Shown: positions 1 to 7,492, counted from the stretch's first letter. The stretch: 30,857 nt of DNA from UBA4717 sp045536775 (GCA_045536775.1 JAZSOD010000083.1:1-30857); one strand, 5' to 3'. Notes: generated by a model not told the origin, from the sequence alone. Translations and numbers: made by a program.

Positions 1-875
1 CCTTCGATACTTCTTACGAAGCAAGAAGCGAGATGTGTATGCTCATGGACGATATGGGTATTGCTCTCAACTATCATCATCCCGAAGTTGGTGCGGGCGG
101 ACAGTTTGAGATAGAACCCGAGCTCGGTCAGATGTCCAAGATGGCAGACGCTACAATGATGATAAAGTATATCATTCACAACGTTGCTAAGAAGTACGGT
201 ATGTCCGCAACCTTTATGCCCAAGCCCGTTATGGGTGAAGCAGGGAACGGTATGCACGTTCATATGCTTCTTATGAAGGACGGCAAGCCTGTGTTCTCGG
301 ACGACAACGGATATTCACACCTTAGCCGTGAGGCTCACTACTTTATGGGCGGACTTCTCAAGCATATTGCATCTCTTTGCGCGCTCACAAACCCCAGCAC
401 CAACTCCTTCAAGAGACTCGTTCCCGGCTTTGAGGCTCCCGTAACCGTAGGATATGCAACCTCCAACAGAAGTGCCGTTATCCGTATTCCCGCATACGCA
501 AAGGCTCCCGAGCTCAGACGCTTCGAGCTCAGAAACCCCGATGCGACCTGCAACCCCTACTTCTGCTATGCCGCAATTCTTATGGCGGGCATCGACGGTA
601 TCAAGAACAAGATCGATCCTCACGAGAACGGCTGGGGTCCGTACGATATGAACCTCTTCCACTTGAGCGACGAGGAAAAAGCAAAGCTCAAGCACCTCCC
701 CACCTCTCTCGAGGCGGCTCTCGATGCGCTTGAGGCTGACCACGATTACCTCACCGCAGGCGGAGTATTCCCCGAGGCTCTTCTCAACAACTTCATCAAG
801 TCCAAGAGAGAAGAATGTAGCCAGCTGTCTAAAATTCCTCACCCCGCAGAATTTGAAAAGTACTACAACCTTTAA
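1..875 (+). CDS. glnA: Glutamine synthetase type I, C-terminal part (5' end outside window)
   Basis: Makes glutamine from glutamate, ammonia and ATP in the cytoplasm. The reading frame is open from base 3 at the window edge, giving 290 visible codons to the TAA at 873-875; roughly the first third of the usual 440-470 residues lies upstream. Visible family signatures are GGQFEIE (metal and glutamate site), GNGMHVH (ATP and metal site), a NPSTNSFKRLVPGFEAP loop, and SNRSAVIRIP with the following arginines. The position that carries the adenylylated Tyr in proteobacterial enzymes reads NLFHL with Phe, so control by adenylylation is not expected, as is usual in Firmicutes. The gene ends 6 bases before a strong terminator, so it is transcriptionally separate from the next gene. 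Truncation is due to the window only. Confidence 0.97.
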   Translation, partial: FDTSYEARSEMCMLMDDMGIALNYHHPEVGAGGQFEIEPELGQMSKMADATMMIKYIIHNVAKKYGMSATFMPKPVMGEAGNGMHVHMLLMKDGKPVFSDDNGYSHLSREAHYFMGGLLKHIASLCALTNPSTNSFKRLVPGFEAPVTVGYATSNRSAVIRIPAYAKAPELRRFELRNPDATCNPYFCYAAILMAGIDGIKNKIDPHENGWGPYDMNLFHLSDEEKAKLKHLPTSLEAALDALEADHDYLTAGGVFPEALLNNFIKSKREECSQLSKIPHPAEFEKYYNL

Positions 876-881
876 TAAGAT

Positions 882-912
882 AAAAAAGGCAGCTTTTGAA
901 GCTGCCTTTTTT
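882..912 (+). terminator. Rho-independent terminator after glnA
   Basis: A perfect 14-bp inverted repeat: arm AAAAAAGGCAGCTT at 882-895, loop 896-898, matching arm at 899-912 ending in six T. The A-run on the left arm makes it potentially bidirectional. Confidence 0.93.
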
Positions 913-1044
913 ATAGGCAATGGCGGCAGGATAAACATAACCCTTTAAGGTGACATCAAGAAAGAATGTCCGTGGTACCAAGCTTGCAAAAGAATACAGA
1001 CTTGACGAAAAGGAGATCAGCCTTTCTTTAATTATAAGATAACC

Positions 1045-1085
1045 AAAAATAACCTCTGCAGGTAACATCTGCAGAGGTTATTTTT
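1045..1085 (+). terminator. Second perfect hairpin with T-run, likely bidirectional terminator
   Basis: A 17-bp perfect stem, AAAAATAACCTCTGCAG at 1045-1061 with its complement at 1069-1085, loop of 7 bases, right arm ending in five T. It lies between the glnA terminator and the promoter of the phosphate transporter. The 913-1044 stretch before it holds only a 30-codon open frame (GTG at 950, stop at 1040-1042) that I do not recognise, which may be a gene remnant. Confidence 0.8.
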
Positions 1086-1105
1086 ACAAAAAAATATTTT
1101 TGTTA

Positions 1106-1134
1106 TTGTAATTTGAGTATATCTGTGTTAAAAT
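1106..1134 (+). promoter_or_regulatory. Sigma-A-like promoter of the Na+/phosphate transporter gene
   Basis: TTGTAA at 1106-1111, 17-base spacer, TAAAAT at 1129-1134. Transcription would start near 1141, leaving a leader of about 78 bases before the ATG at 1219. The same words (GTATAT, GTGTTAAAATAA, CGGATTTT) occur at the promoter of the ZIP gene near 3183. Confidence 0.6.
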
Positions 1135-1140
1135 AAATTT

Positions 1141-1187
1141 GTATGCGGATTTTCGGGCATACATAAGTAGCCTCAGGCAAACGCCTG
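1141..1187 (+). promoter_or_regulatory. Leader with two small hairpins upstream of the Na+/phosphate transporter
   Basis: Two inverted repeats are visible in the predicted 5' leader: GTATGC (1141-1146) with GCATAC (1157-1162), and CAGGC (1174-1178) with GCCTG (1183-1187). They do not match a riboswitch class I know. Function, if any, is unassigned. Confidence 0.35.
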
Positions 1188-1218
1188 CATTGTTGTAATT
1201 AAAACAGAGGAATAAACA

Positions 1219-2976
1219 ATGGGAATTTTTGAAATTTTTGCTCTTATCGGCGGACTTGCGCTGTTCCTTTACGGTATGGACCTTATGGGAGACAGCCTCA
1301 AGAAGCTCGCCGGCGGTAAGCTTGAGTCGATTCTCGCAAAGCTTACCTCAAACAGATTCAAAGGATTTTTACTCGGATTTGCGGTTACCGCAATAATTCA
1401 GTCGTCATCGGCGACAACAGTTATGCTTGTGGGCTTTGTTAACTCGGGTATTATGAAGCTCGGTCAGACCATAAGCATAATAATGGGTGCCAATATCGGT
1501 ACAACCGTTACATCATGGCTTCTCAGTACCACAGAGATCGACGGTACGGCTTCGGTTGTATTGAAGCTTCTCAAGCCCGATTCGTTTACCCCCATTCTTG
1601 CGGGTGTTGGTCTTCTTATGATGATGATGTCCAAAAAGGACAAGCATAAGAATACGGGCGCTATGCTGATGGGATTTGCTATTCTTATGTTCGGTATGGA
1701 TATGATGAGTGGTGCGGTTTCGGGACTCAAGGACAACGAAGCGTTCAAGAACCTTCTTACAATGTTCTCGAACCCCGTTCTCGGTATTCTTGTCGGTACG
1801 ATTTTCACGGCTATCATACAGTCGTCATCGGCATCGGTCGGTGTGCTTCAGGCATTGTCGCTTTCTTGTGCGATCCCGTTCTCGACAGCCCTCCCCGTAA
1901 TACTCGGTCAGAATATCGGTACCACCATTACCCCTATCATCTCGTCTGTCAACGGTAACACAGACTCGAAGCGAGTTGCCTTAACCTGTCTCTACATCAA
2001 GATGGCGGGCGTAATAATCTTTTCAGCTCTGTTCTACGCAATAAACGCAGTGTTCCCGTTTGAATTTCTCAAATCAAACGCCAGCCCGTCCACTATTGCG
2101 ATATTCCATACGGCGTTCAATATATTCTCAACAATAATTCTTCTTCCGTTCTGCTCGCTCTTTGAAAAGCTTGCCATAAAGACGGTCAAGGGAAAGAAGG
2201 AAGAAAAGGAAGCGGATGTATTCGCTACTCTTGACGAGAGATTCCTTGAGATCCCCAGCTTCGCTGTTGAAAAGTGCCGCGACCTCGTTGGTGATATGGC
2301 GCGAATCTCAACTGACGCTTTTGCAAAAGCAACAAAGCTTCTTGATAGCTTCAGTGAAGAAGAATTTGCAGAGGTCGACAGGCTTGAATCTCTTGTTGAC
2401 AAATATGAGGATAAGACAAGCTCATATCTTGTAAAGATCGCAGCGAGCGACCTTTCGTCAAAGGACAGTAAGGTGGTGTCCGAGCTTTTACACTGTATCG
2501 GTGATATAGAGAGAATTTCCGACCACGCGCTTAATATTGCAGAGGTTGCAAAGGAAGTTTACGATAAAAAGATATCCTTCTCCGAAAAGGCAAAGGAGGA
2601 CATCGCGGTCATTACCGCTGCGGCAAGTGAAATACTTGATCTTGCTACCGCGGCGCTTGTTAACGATGACATTGATATGGCGAAGAGGGTAGAGCCTCTT
2701 GAACAGGTCATAGACAGACTCAAGAGAAAGATAAAGGCGGGACACATAACCAGACTTCAGCAGGGAGACTGCACTATGGAGCTTGGATTTATCCTTTCCG
2801 ACCTTCTTACAAACTACGAGAGAATTTCCGACCATTGCTCGAATATCGCGGTATGCTTTATTGAGATAGCAAACGACTCGTTTGAGGCTCACGAATATCT
2901 TAATCAGATCAAGTCCGGCGAGGGCGAATTCGTTTCAATGTACGAGTCCTACAAGCAGAAGTATTATATGGCTTAA
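1219..2976 (+). CDS. Na+/phosphate cotransporter (PNaS/NptA family) with C-terminal PhoU-like domain
   Basis: Sodium-coupled phosphate carrier of the inner membrane. Two inverted Na_Pi_cotrans repeats are visible, each with the hallmark QSSSA motif (residues 61-65 and 201-205) followed by a GANIGTT or GQNIGTT motif. About eight hydrophobic segments cover residues 1-330. Residues about 345-560 are hydrophilic and helical with two similar ERISDH elements, as in PhoU, which probably restrains transport or signals phosphate status. The length of 585 residues is normal for this fusion. The start is set by AGAGG about 8 bases before the ATG. It is alone between a promoter and a terminator, so it is likely monocistronic. 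Substrate is inferred from the family; no direct evidence for phosphate rather than another anion. Confidence 0.93.
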   Translation: MGIFEIFALIGGLALFLYGMDLMGDSLKKLAGGKLESILAKLTSNRFKGFLLGFAVTAIIQSSSATTVMLVGFVNSGIMKLGQTISIIMGANIGTTVTSWLLSTTEIDGTASVVLKLLKPDSFTPILAGVGLLMMMMSKKDKHKNTGAMLMGFAILMFGMDMMSGAVSGLKDNEAFKNLLTMFSNPVLGILVGTIFTAIIQSSSASVGVLQALSLSCAIPFSTALPVILGQNIGTTITPIISSVNGNTDSKRVALTCLYIKMAGVIIFSALFYAINAVFPFEFLKSNASPSTIAIFHTAFNIFSTIILLPFCSLFEKLAIKTVKGKKEEKEADVFATLDERFLEIPSFAVEKCRDLVGDMARISTDAFAKATKLLDSFSEEEFAEVDRLESLVDKYEDKTSSYLVKIAASDLSSKDSKVVSELLHCIGDIERISDHALNIAEVAKEVYDKKISFSEKAKEDIAVITAAASEILDLATAALVNDDIDMAKRVEPLEQVIDRLKRKIKAGHITRLQQGDCTMELGFILSDLLTNYERISDHCSNIAVCFIEIANDSFEAHEYLNQIKSGEGEFVSMYESYKQKYYMA

Positions 2977-2983
2977 ATCAGCG

Positions 2984-3012
2984 GCAGACACCCGAACGGG
3001 TGTCTGCTTTTT
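2984..3012 (+). terminator. Rho-independent terminator after the phosphate transporter
   Basis: Stem GCAGACACCC (2984-2993), loop GAAC, complement 2998-3007, then five T at 3008-3012. It closes the single-gene unit. Confidence 0.92.
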
Positions 3013-3158
3013 GTTTTCTGTATAGAGGTATATATGCTCCTGAGCAGAGCTTTGATGCGGCCCGAGTTTATACGGTACTGGTGAAAAAAGGAAGATGCAT
3101 TAGCACTCACGAATTTTTCAAAATATTAGTTTTCTGATGGATAACTTATAAAAAGCTC

Positions 3159-3188
3159 TTGAAATCAATATAGTATATGTGTTAAAAT
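3159..3188 (+). promoter_or_regulatory. Sigma-A-like promoter of the ZIP-EamA-larA run
   Basis: TTGAAA at 3159-3164, 18-base spacer, TAAAAT at 3183-3188. The leader that follows contains an 8-bp stem GTGTCGGA (3203-3210) with TCTGACAC (3232-3239, one G-T pair). Nothing else was recognised in 3013-3158. Confidence 0.6.
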
Positions 3189-3276
3189 AAGCTAATAGGT
3201 TTGTGTCGGATTTTGTTTTATTGCTTTGAGCTCTGACACGCTTTCATTTCTGCAAAATACAGGAGGGCAATAAAGT

Positions 3277-4029
3277 ATGCAGCTCGTTTTGTTGACTGCT
3301 CTCGGGGTAGGCGGCGCGACCGTCTTCGGAGCGCTGATCGGTTTTGTTTTCAAAAGTGTTTCACATAAGTTTTCAGACATCATTCTGTCCTTTGCATCGG
3401 GTATAATGCTTGCGGCGGCGGTGCTGGGACTTATTATTCCGTCGGTTGAATATGGCGGCAAATACGGGATATTTGTAACTGTTTTCGGGATTTTCATGGG
3501 CGCGGTCAGTCTTAATCTGATCGACAAGGCGGTACCCCACCTTCATAAGCTCGCGGGCGTTGATATTGAGCCTCATAAGGACTCAGGGCTTGGCAAGGTG
3601 CTTTTGTTCGTCCTCGCTATAGCTATCCACAATCTTCCCGAGGGAATAGCCGCAGGTGTCGGTTTCGGTTCGGGCAACGATATTCAGGCTCTCGTAATTG
3701 CGGGTGGTATCGCTCTGCAGAATATTCCCGAGGGAATGGTCATAATCGGACCTATGCTTGCCGAGGGAGTAAAGCCGTGGCGCGCGTTTGTACTTGCTCT
3801 GGGAACAGGACTTATCGAGGTGCTTGGTACGTTTGTAGGCTTCTTTGCGGTGACTGTGTCGCAGGTAATACTACCGTTTGCTCTCGCTTTTGCAGGCGGT
3901 ACCATGTTATACGTTATAAGTGACGAGATGATTCCCGAGACCCACGCACACGGACACGAGAGGGGCGCTACCTTCTCGCTTATGGTGGGATTTTGTATAA
4001 TGCTTCTTGCCGACCACTTTTTCGGATGA
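3277..4029 (+). CDS. ZIP family divalent metal transporter
   Basis: Predicted inner-membrane uptake carrier for Zn2+ or another divalent metal such as Fe2+ or Mn2+. Its 250 residues form about eight hydrophobic segments. The two family signatures lie in consecutive helices: HNLPEG at residues 118-123 and QNIPEG at 148-153, whose His, Asn and Glu residues form the binuclear metal site in ZIP proteins. A His-rich stretch (THAHGHE, about 222-228) precedes the last helix. It resembles the GufA/ZupT-like bacterial group. A strong AGGAGGG lies at 3261-3267, ten bases upstream of the ATG. The next gene begins 25 bases after the stop with no terminator, so cotranscription is likely. The metal cannot be fixed from sequence. 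Confidence 0.92.
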   Translation: MQLVLLTALGVGGATVFGALIGFVFKSVSHKFSDIILSFASGIMLAAAVLGLIIPSVEYGGKYGIFVTVFGIFMGAVSLNLIDKAVPHLHKLAGVDIEPHKDSGLGKVLLFVLAIAIHNLPEGIAAGVGFGSGNDIQALVIAGGIALQNIPEGMVIIGPMLAEGVKPWRAFVLALGTGLIEVLGTFVGFFAVTVSQVILPFALAFAGGTMLYVISDEMIPETHAHGHERGATFSLMVGFCIMLLADHFFG

Positions 4030-4054
4030 TTAAAAAGACTTTGACGGTAGCATA

Positions 4055-4927
4055 ATGAAAAAGACGGCATTTATTTATATAATCCTCGCGGGTATATGTT
4101 GGGGTACCTCGGGCATTTTTCTCAAAAACCTCGTAGCTTACGGCTTTACACCGATACAGACAACAACGGTCAGAGCAGTAGTGGCGGCAGTGGGCTTTGC
4201 TCTATACGTGCTTATCACCGATAGAAAAAGCTTCAAAGTCAGCCTCAAAGAGCTTTCGTTTTTTGCTCTCGGAGGCGCGGCGATATACGGTACGGCGGCG
4301 TTCTATTTTTCAGCGATAGAGGTATCATCCGCATCTGCCGCGGTGGTGCTTATGTATACTGCGCCTGTTATCGTAATGGTGTTTTCGGTGGCGTTTCTCG
4401 GGGAAAGATTCAATATATCAAAGCTTGTCTCGGTAGTTCTTGTAACAGTAGGCTGTGCGCTTGTTTCGGGTATTATCGGAGGGCTTAAGTTCAGCGTTTT
4501 CGGCATAGTCCTCGGACTGCTTGCGGGTATTGCGTACAGCTCGTACAACCTTATAACAAAAATACAGATGATGAAGGGTATGAGCTCCACGTCGTCAACC
4601 CTCTACGGCTTCATTTTTATGGCGGTCATATCGCTTTTCGTAACAAGACCCGCCGAAGTCATAGAGGTTACTCTTGAAACGTCTCCGGCGTCTCTGCCGC
4701 TGATAATCGGTATCGGTGTTGTTACTTGTGTTTTGCCGTACCTGTTTTATACTCTTGCGCTCAAATATATTCCTGCCGGTACCGCATCGTCACTTGCGGT
4801 TATAGAGCCCGCCTCGGCAACGCTTTTCAGCGTGTTCATTTTCGGGGAAAGGCTTGACGTTACGTCGATTATCGGTATAGTAATGATACTTTCAGCCGTG
4901 CTCATACTCAGTAAAAGCAAGGAATAA
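4055..4927 (+). CDS. EamA/DMT superfamily permease (RhaT/YdcZ-like 10-TM transporter)
   Basis: An inner-membrane drug/metabolite-superfamily transporter, substrate unknown. The 290 residues hold about ten hydrophobic helices in two EamA repeats (about 1-140 and 150-288). Typical motifs are WGTSGIFLKNL in helix 1, an ALYF-type segment with EVSSASAAVVLMYTAPV in the first repeat, and YIPAGTASSLAVIEPASATLFS with FGERLD in the second. A Glu-Pro pair near the end of each repeat fits the family. The ribosome binding site is weak (GACGGTAG about 8 bases upstream), suggesting coupling to the upstream ZIP gene. It precedes larA by 38 bases. Amino acids or other small metabolites are typical cargo of this family, but nothing here picks one. 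Confidence 0.9.
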   Translation: MKKTAFIYIILAGICWGTSGIFLKNLVAYGFTPIQTTTVRAVVAAVGFALYVLITDRKSFKVSLKELSFFALGGAAIYGTAAFYFSAIEVSSASAAVVLMYTAPVIVMVFSVAFLGERFNISKLVSVVLVTVGCALVSGIIGGLKFSVFGIVLGLLAGIAYSSYNLITKIQMMKGMSSTSSTLYGFIFMAVISLFVTRPAEVIEVTLETSPASLPLIIGIGVVTCVLPYLFYTLALKYIPAGTASSLAVIEPASATLFSVFIFGERLDVTSIIGIVMILSAVLILSKSKE

Positions 4928-4965
4928 ATTTGCAAAATAAATACAAAATTTAGGAGGAAAATAAT

Positions 4966-6243
4966 ATGACGGAAGTGGTATTTCCATACGGAAAAGGAAA
5001 GCTTGCACATACCTTCGACGATAGCGAGCTTATCGGCGTTCTTACGTCGTCTATAGAAGAATATAAGACCGATAAAACGGGCGAGGAGCTGGTGCGTGAA
5101 GCGCTCGCAAATCCCGTAGATTCGGCACCCCTGTCGGAGCTTGCAAGGGGTAAAAGCAAGGTGGTAATTATTGCAAGCGATCACACAAGACCCGTGCCGA
5201 GCAAGGTGATAATGCCCGCTATGCTCGAGGAGATACGACGCGGTAATCCCGACGCCGATATTACTATCCTCATAGCCACGGGATGCCACCGCGGAACCAC
5301 CCGTGACGAGCTTATAAACAAGTTCGGAGAGGACATCGTAGCAAATGAAAAAATATATATTCACGATTGCCTCGATAACGGTATGCTCGTGAATATAGGA
5401 ACACTTCCATCGGGCGGAAAATGCGAGATAAACAAGCTTGCATTTGAGGCTGATCTCCTTGTTTCCGAGGGCTTTATAGAGCCTCACTTTTTCGCAGGCT
5501 TTTCGGGCGGAAGAAAGAGCGTTTTGCCGGGAGTTGCAGGAAGAACGACCGTGCTTGCAAACCATTGCTCTGCGTTTATTGCGAGCCCGTTTTCGCGTGC
5601 AGGAGTTCTTGAGAATAACCCAATTCACAGAGATATGGTGTGGGCGGCGAGACAGGCAAAGCTTTCGTTTATCGTTAACGTGGTCCTGAACGCCGAAAAA
5701 GAGGTCATATTTGCGACTGCGGGTGAGCTTGAGGCGGCACATAAAAAGGGAACCGATTTTCTGTCGGGACTATGCGCCGTAAAAGCAAAGGAGTGCGATA
5801 TTGCCATAACCACAAACGGAGGTTATCCGCTTGACCAGAACATATATCAGGCGGTGAAGGGAATGACCGCCGCAGAAGCGACTGTAAGGCGTGACGGAGT
5901 TATCATAATGCTTGCCGCATCGGTCGACGGAACGGGAGGCGATGACCTCTACCATCACCTTGCAGACGAGGCCGATATCACGAAAACGATGGAGGTCTTT
6001 ATGCAGCGCGACGGAGAGCATACAGACCCCGACCAGTGGGAGTCACAGATACTTTTGCGTATACTTATGCACGCAAGAGTAATATATGTTTCCGAACTTG
6101 ATGACAAGCTTATCACCGATATGCATATGATACCTGCACACTCTATAGACGAGGCGCTTGCAAAGGCTAAGGAGATAGTCGGAAAGTGTGACCCGAAGAT
6201 AGTTGCAATTCCCGACGGAATTGCCGTTATGGTCAGAAAATAA
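4966..6243 (+). CDS. larA: LarA family nickel-pincer-dependent 2-hydroxyacid racemase or epimerase
   Basis: LarA enzymes interconvert the two configurations of 2-hydroxyacids (lactate in the founding case) using a Ni pincer nucleotide bound covalently to a Lys. The 425-residue protein has the N-terminal DUF2088 domain and keeps the catalytic and cofactor residues at the same numbers I recall for the Lactiplantibacillus plantarum enzyme: Arg75, His108 (GCHRG), His174 (EPHFFAGFSGG), Lys184, His200, Gln295 and Lys298. This strongly suggests an active enzyme. The start is set by AGGAGG at about 4951-4956. No larB, larC or larE for cofactor synthesis is in the window, so these must be elsewhere. 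Members of the superfamily act on several hydroxyacids, so lactate is only the default guess. It is the last gene of the ZIP-EamA-larA run. Confidence 0.88.
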   Translation: MTEVVFPYGKGKLAHTFDDSELIGVLTSSIEEYKTDKTGEELVREALANPVDSAPLSELARGKSKVVIIASDHTRPVPSKVIMPAMLEEIRRGNPDADITILIATGCHRGTTRDELINKFGEDIVANEKIYIHDCLDNGMLVNIGTLPSGGKCEINKLAFEADLLVSEGFIEPHFFAGFSGGRKSVLPGVAGRTTVLANHCSAFIASPFSRAGVLENNPIHRDMVWAARQAKLSFIVNVVLNAEKEVIFATAGELEAAHKKGTDFLSGLCAVKAKECDIAITTNGGYPLDQNIYQAVKGMTAAEATVRRDGVIIMLAASVDGTGGDDLYHHLADEADITKTMEVFMQRDGEHTDPDQWESQILLRILMHARVIYVSELDDKLITDMHMIPAHSIDEALAKAKEIVGKCDPKIVAIPDGIAVMVRK

Positions 6244-6248
6244 AGCAC

Positions 6249-6279
6249 AAAAAGGACGAGCTGATGCTCGTCCTTTTTT
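6249..6279. terminator. Bidirectional rho-independent terminator between convergent genes
   Basis: Stem AAAAAGGACGAGC (6249-6261), loop TGAT, complement 6266-6278, with six T at 6274-6279 on the plus strand and five T on the minus strand. It can end both larA and the minus-strand lipoprotein gene, which stops at 6290. Confidence 0.93.
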
Positions 6280-6289
6280 GCTTGCGCTA

Positions 6290-7222
6290 TTATGCGGGAA
6301 TTCGGAAAAGATTGAAGTTTTCGGGTGTGTAAACCTCGTTTAAGTAGTTTTCTATTCTTGCGTCTACAGAGGCGTTATTCATACCGACAACAATGCCGTC
6401 GTAGCCGTCGGGCTTCTGCACGGAAATTTTTATAATGCAGGTAACGCTGTCGTTGTCAAAGTCTCCGATGAAGTTACCTGACTGTCTCATATAAATGTCA
6501 ACGTCGGCACCGTTATAGCTTACGGTGTATTTTGACATTTCGGGATTTGAGTGATCGGCTTCATCCTTGAATTTCTTGATGTCGTAGTAGTCGCTGACGG
6601 TGTAGTCAACGTGGAAACCGTTGTATACGGCTTCATAGTCATTTATGATGGCGTTAAAGGTTACGGTATGCCATTTGTAGCCATCGCGCTCGACGAGCAT
6701 ATCGCCATCCGAAACGGCAACATCATAGTCGGTTATTTGAACAGTTCCCTTTATAGTCCTTTCAGTACCCGTGGTTACGGTTATGTAGTCGTATACCTTG
6801 CCGATCTCCATATCGGAATTGATGCCGTACTTAACGAAATCGGGAGTGAGTGCTTCGCCAATTGTTTCAGAGCATACGGTGCAGGTGGGAGCAGACTGGA
6901 ATGTTGCCTCGGTCAGAGTGTGGCCGAGCGCTTCCCCTTCTGTTTCGCCGCATTTTGAACAAGTCTTGGGATTTATGCAATTGGCGTCTGTAAAGCTGTG
7001 ACCAAGCGCTTCTCCTTCTGTTTCACCGCATTTTGAACAAGTCTTAGGATTTATGCAGTTGGCGTCCGTAAAGCTGTGACCGAGCGCTTCACCCTCAGTT
7101 TCGCTGCATTCCGCACAGGTTGTGGGATTTGTGCAATCTGCAGGTGTCCATGCGTGCTCGTGTCCGCAGCCCGAGAGGGAAAGGATGAGAACAAGTAACA
7201 CTAAAATAATTCTTGCTGTCAT
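6290..7222 (-). CDS. Secreted lipoprotein with four tandem Cys-rich repeats, unknown function
   Basis: I do not recognise a specific family for the whole protein. It begins with a lipoprotein signal (residues 1-18, hydrophobic LVLLVLILSL, lipobox LSGC, Cys19), so the mature protein should be lipid-anchored outside the cell. Residues 23-126 are four 26-residue repeats (23-48, 49-74, 75-100, 101-126). The first three carry three Cys in the spacing C-x5-C-x2-C (for example C56, C62, C65); the fourth has lost the first of them. Similar His/Cys repeats are widespread in clostridial surface proteins and look like small zinc or disulfide units. Residues about 130-310 are acidic, beta-rich and Tyr-rich, and unrecognised. 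The start is supported by GGAGG (complement at 7233-7237). Terminator and promoter make it monocistronic. Confidence 0.85.
   Translation of the reverse strand: MTARIILVLLVLILSLSGCGHEHAWTPADCTNPTTCAECSETEGEALGHSFTDANCINPKTCSKCGETEGEALGHSFTDANCINPKTCSKCGETEGEALGHTLTEATFQSAPTCTVCSETIGEALTPDFVKYGINSDMEIGKVYDYITVTTGTERTIKGTVQITDYDVAVSDGDMLVERDGYKWHTVTFNAIINDYEAVYNGFHVDYTVSDYYDIKKFKDEADHSNPEMSKYTVSYNGADVDIYMRQSGNFIGDFDNDSVTCIIKISVQKPDGYDGIVVGMNNASVDARIENYLNEVYTPENFNLFRIPA
6845..7156 (-). repeat. Four tandem 78-bp coding repeats in the lipoprotein gene
   Basis: Units 7079-7156, 7001-7078, 6923-7000 and 6845-6922. The two middle units differ at only a few, mostly silent positions, while the outer two have diverged. 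This indicates recent duplication of the middle unit and possible copy-number variation. Confidence 0.9.
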
Positions 7223-7251
7223 AATTAAGTTTCCTCCGTTTTATACGCATA

Positions 7252-7275
7252 CGCGCTATTTAGACTAAAAGCGCG
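7252..7275. repeat. Inverted repeat in the leader of the lipoprotein mRNA
   Basis: CGCGCT at 7252-7257 and AGCGCG at 7270-7275, with TTTAG (7259-7263) and CTAAA (7265-7269) continuing the symmetry inside. It lies between the minus-strand promoter and the ribosome binding site, so it can act as an operator-like dyad or a leader hairpin. Confidence 0.6.
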
Positions 7276-7295
7276 CGGATATGATGATTATATAT

Positions 7296-7324
7296 ATTCT
7301 AACCCCACTCAAAGAAAAAGTCAA
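7296..7324 (-). promoter_or_regulatory. Promoter of the lipoprotein gene (minus strand)
   Basis: Read on the minus strand: TTGACT (7324-7319), 17-base spacer, TAGAAT (7301-7296). This is close to the sigma-A consensus. It is divergent from the polysaccharide promoter, with 37 bases between the two -35 boxes. Confidence 0.75.
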
Positions 7325-7361
7325 GAAAGTTTTGGGTTGCGGTAGTCTTATGAGATTGTGT

Positions 7362-7390
7362 TTGACATTTATCAAGATTTATGTTATTAT
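7362..7390 (+). promoter_or_regulatory. Main promoter of the polysaccharide operon
   Basis: TTGACA at 7362-7367, 17-base spacer, TATTAT at 7385-7390 preceded by TG at 7382-7383 (extended -10). This is the best promoter in the window and the only clear one seen before the polysaccharide genes. Confidence 0.85.
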
Positions 7391-7417
7391 AATATATATT
7401 ATCATGGGATAGTTATG

Positions 7418-7482
7418 CCTTGTTACTGTGGGCGATTGGGTGAAGCCTCGGGGTAACGGTGCACATTATGACAAGACAGGGG
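7418..7482 (+). promoter_or_regulatory. Potentially structured, G-rich leader of the polysaccharide operon
   Basis: A leader of about 96 bases separates the promoter from the first ATG. GTTAC (7422-7426) can pair with GTAAC (7453-7457), enclosing GGGC (7430-7433) with GCCT (7445-7448, one G-U). An alternative outer pairing is CTTGT (7419-7423) with ACAAG (7471-7475); it overlaps the first, so two exclusive folds are possible. The AGGGG at 7478-7482 is the ribosome binding site. No known riboswitch was recognised. A role in processive antitermination is only a guess from the length of the operon. Confidence 0.4.
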
Positions 7483-7492
7483 TAAAGTTAAT

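Noticed and set aside
315..938. Long minus-strand open frame across glnA
   Set aside because: Antisense to a clearly conserved protein, with no family motifs or ribosome binding site; explained by codon bias of glnA.
950..1042. A 30-codon open frame from GTG between the two terminators after glnA
   Set aside because: Short, non-ATG start, only a weak AAGG upstream, and no recognisable family. It may be a remnant but cannot be supported as a gene.
4747..5742. 331-codon minus-strand open frame across the EamA-larA junction
   Set aside because: Overlaps two well-supported genes on the other strand and its translation shows no domain features.
6845..7156. Regular direct repeats that could suggest a CRISPR array
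   Set aside because: The repeats are tandem without spacers, in frame, and encode part of a lipoprotein.
7418..7482. Known riboswitch (c-di-GMP, fluoride or similar) in the polysaccharide leader
   Set aside because: A few short words look alike (GGCGAT, AAGCC, GGGTAAC), but the full conserved cores of these classes are not present.
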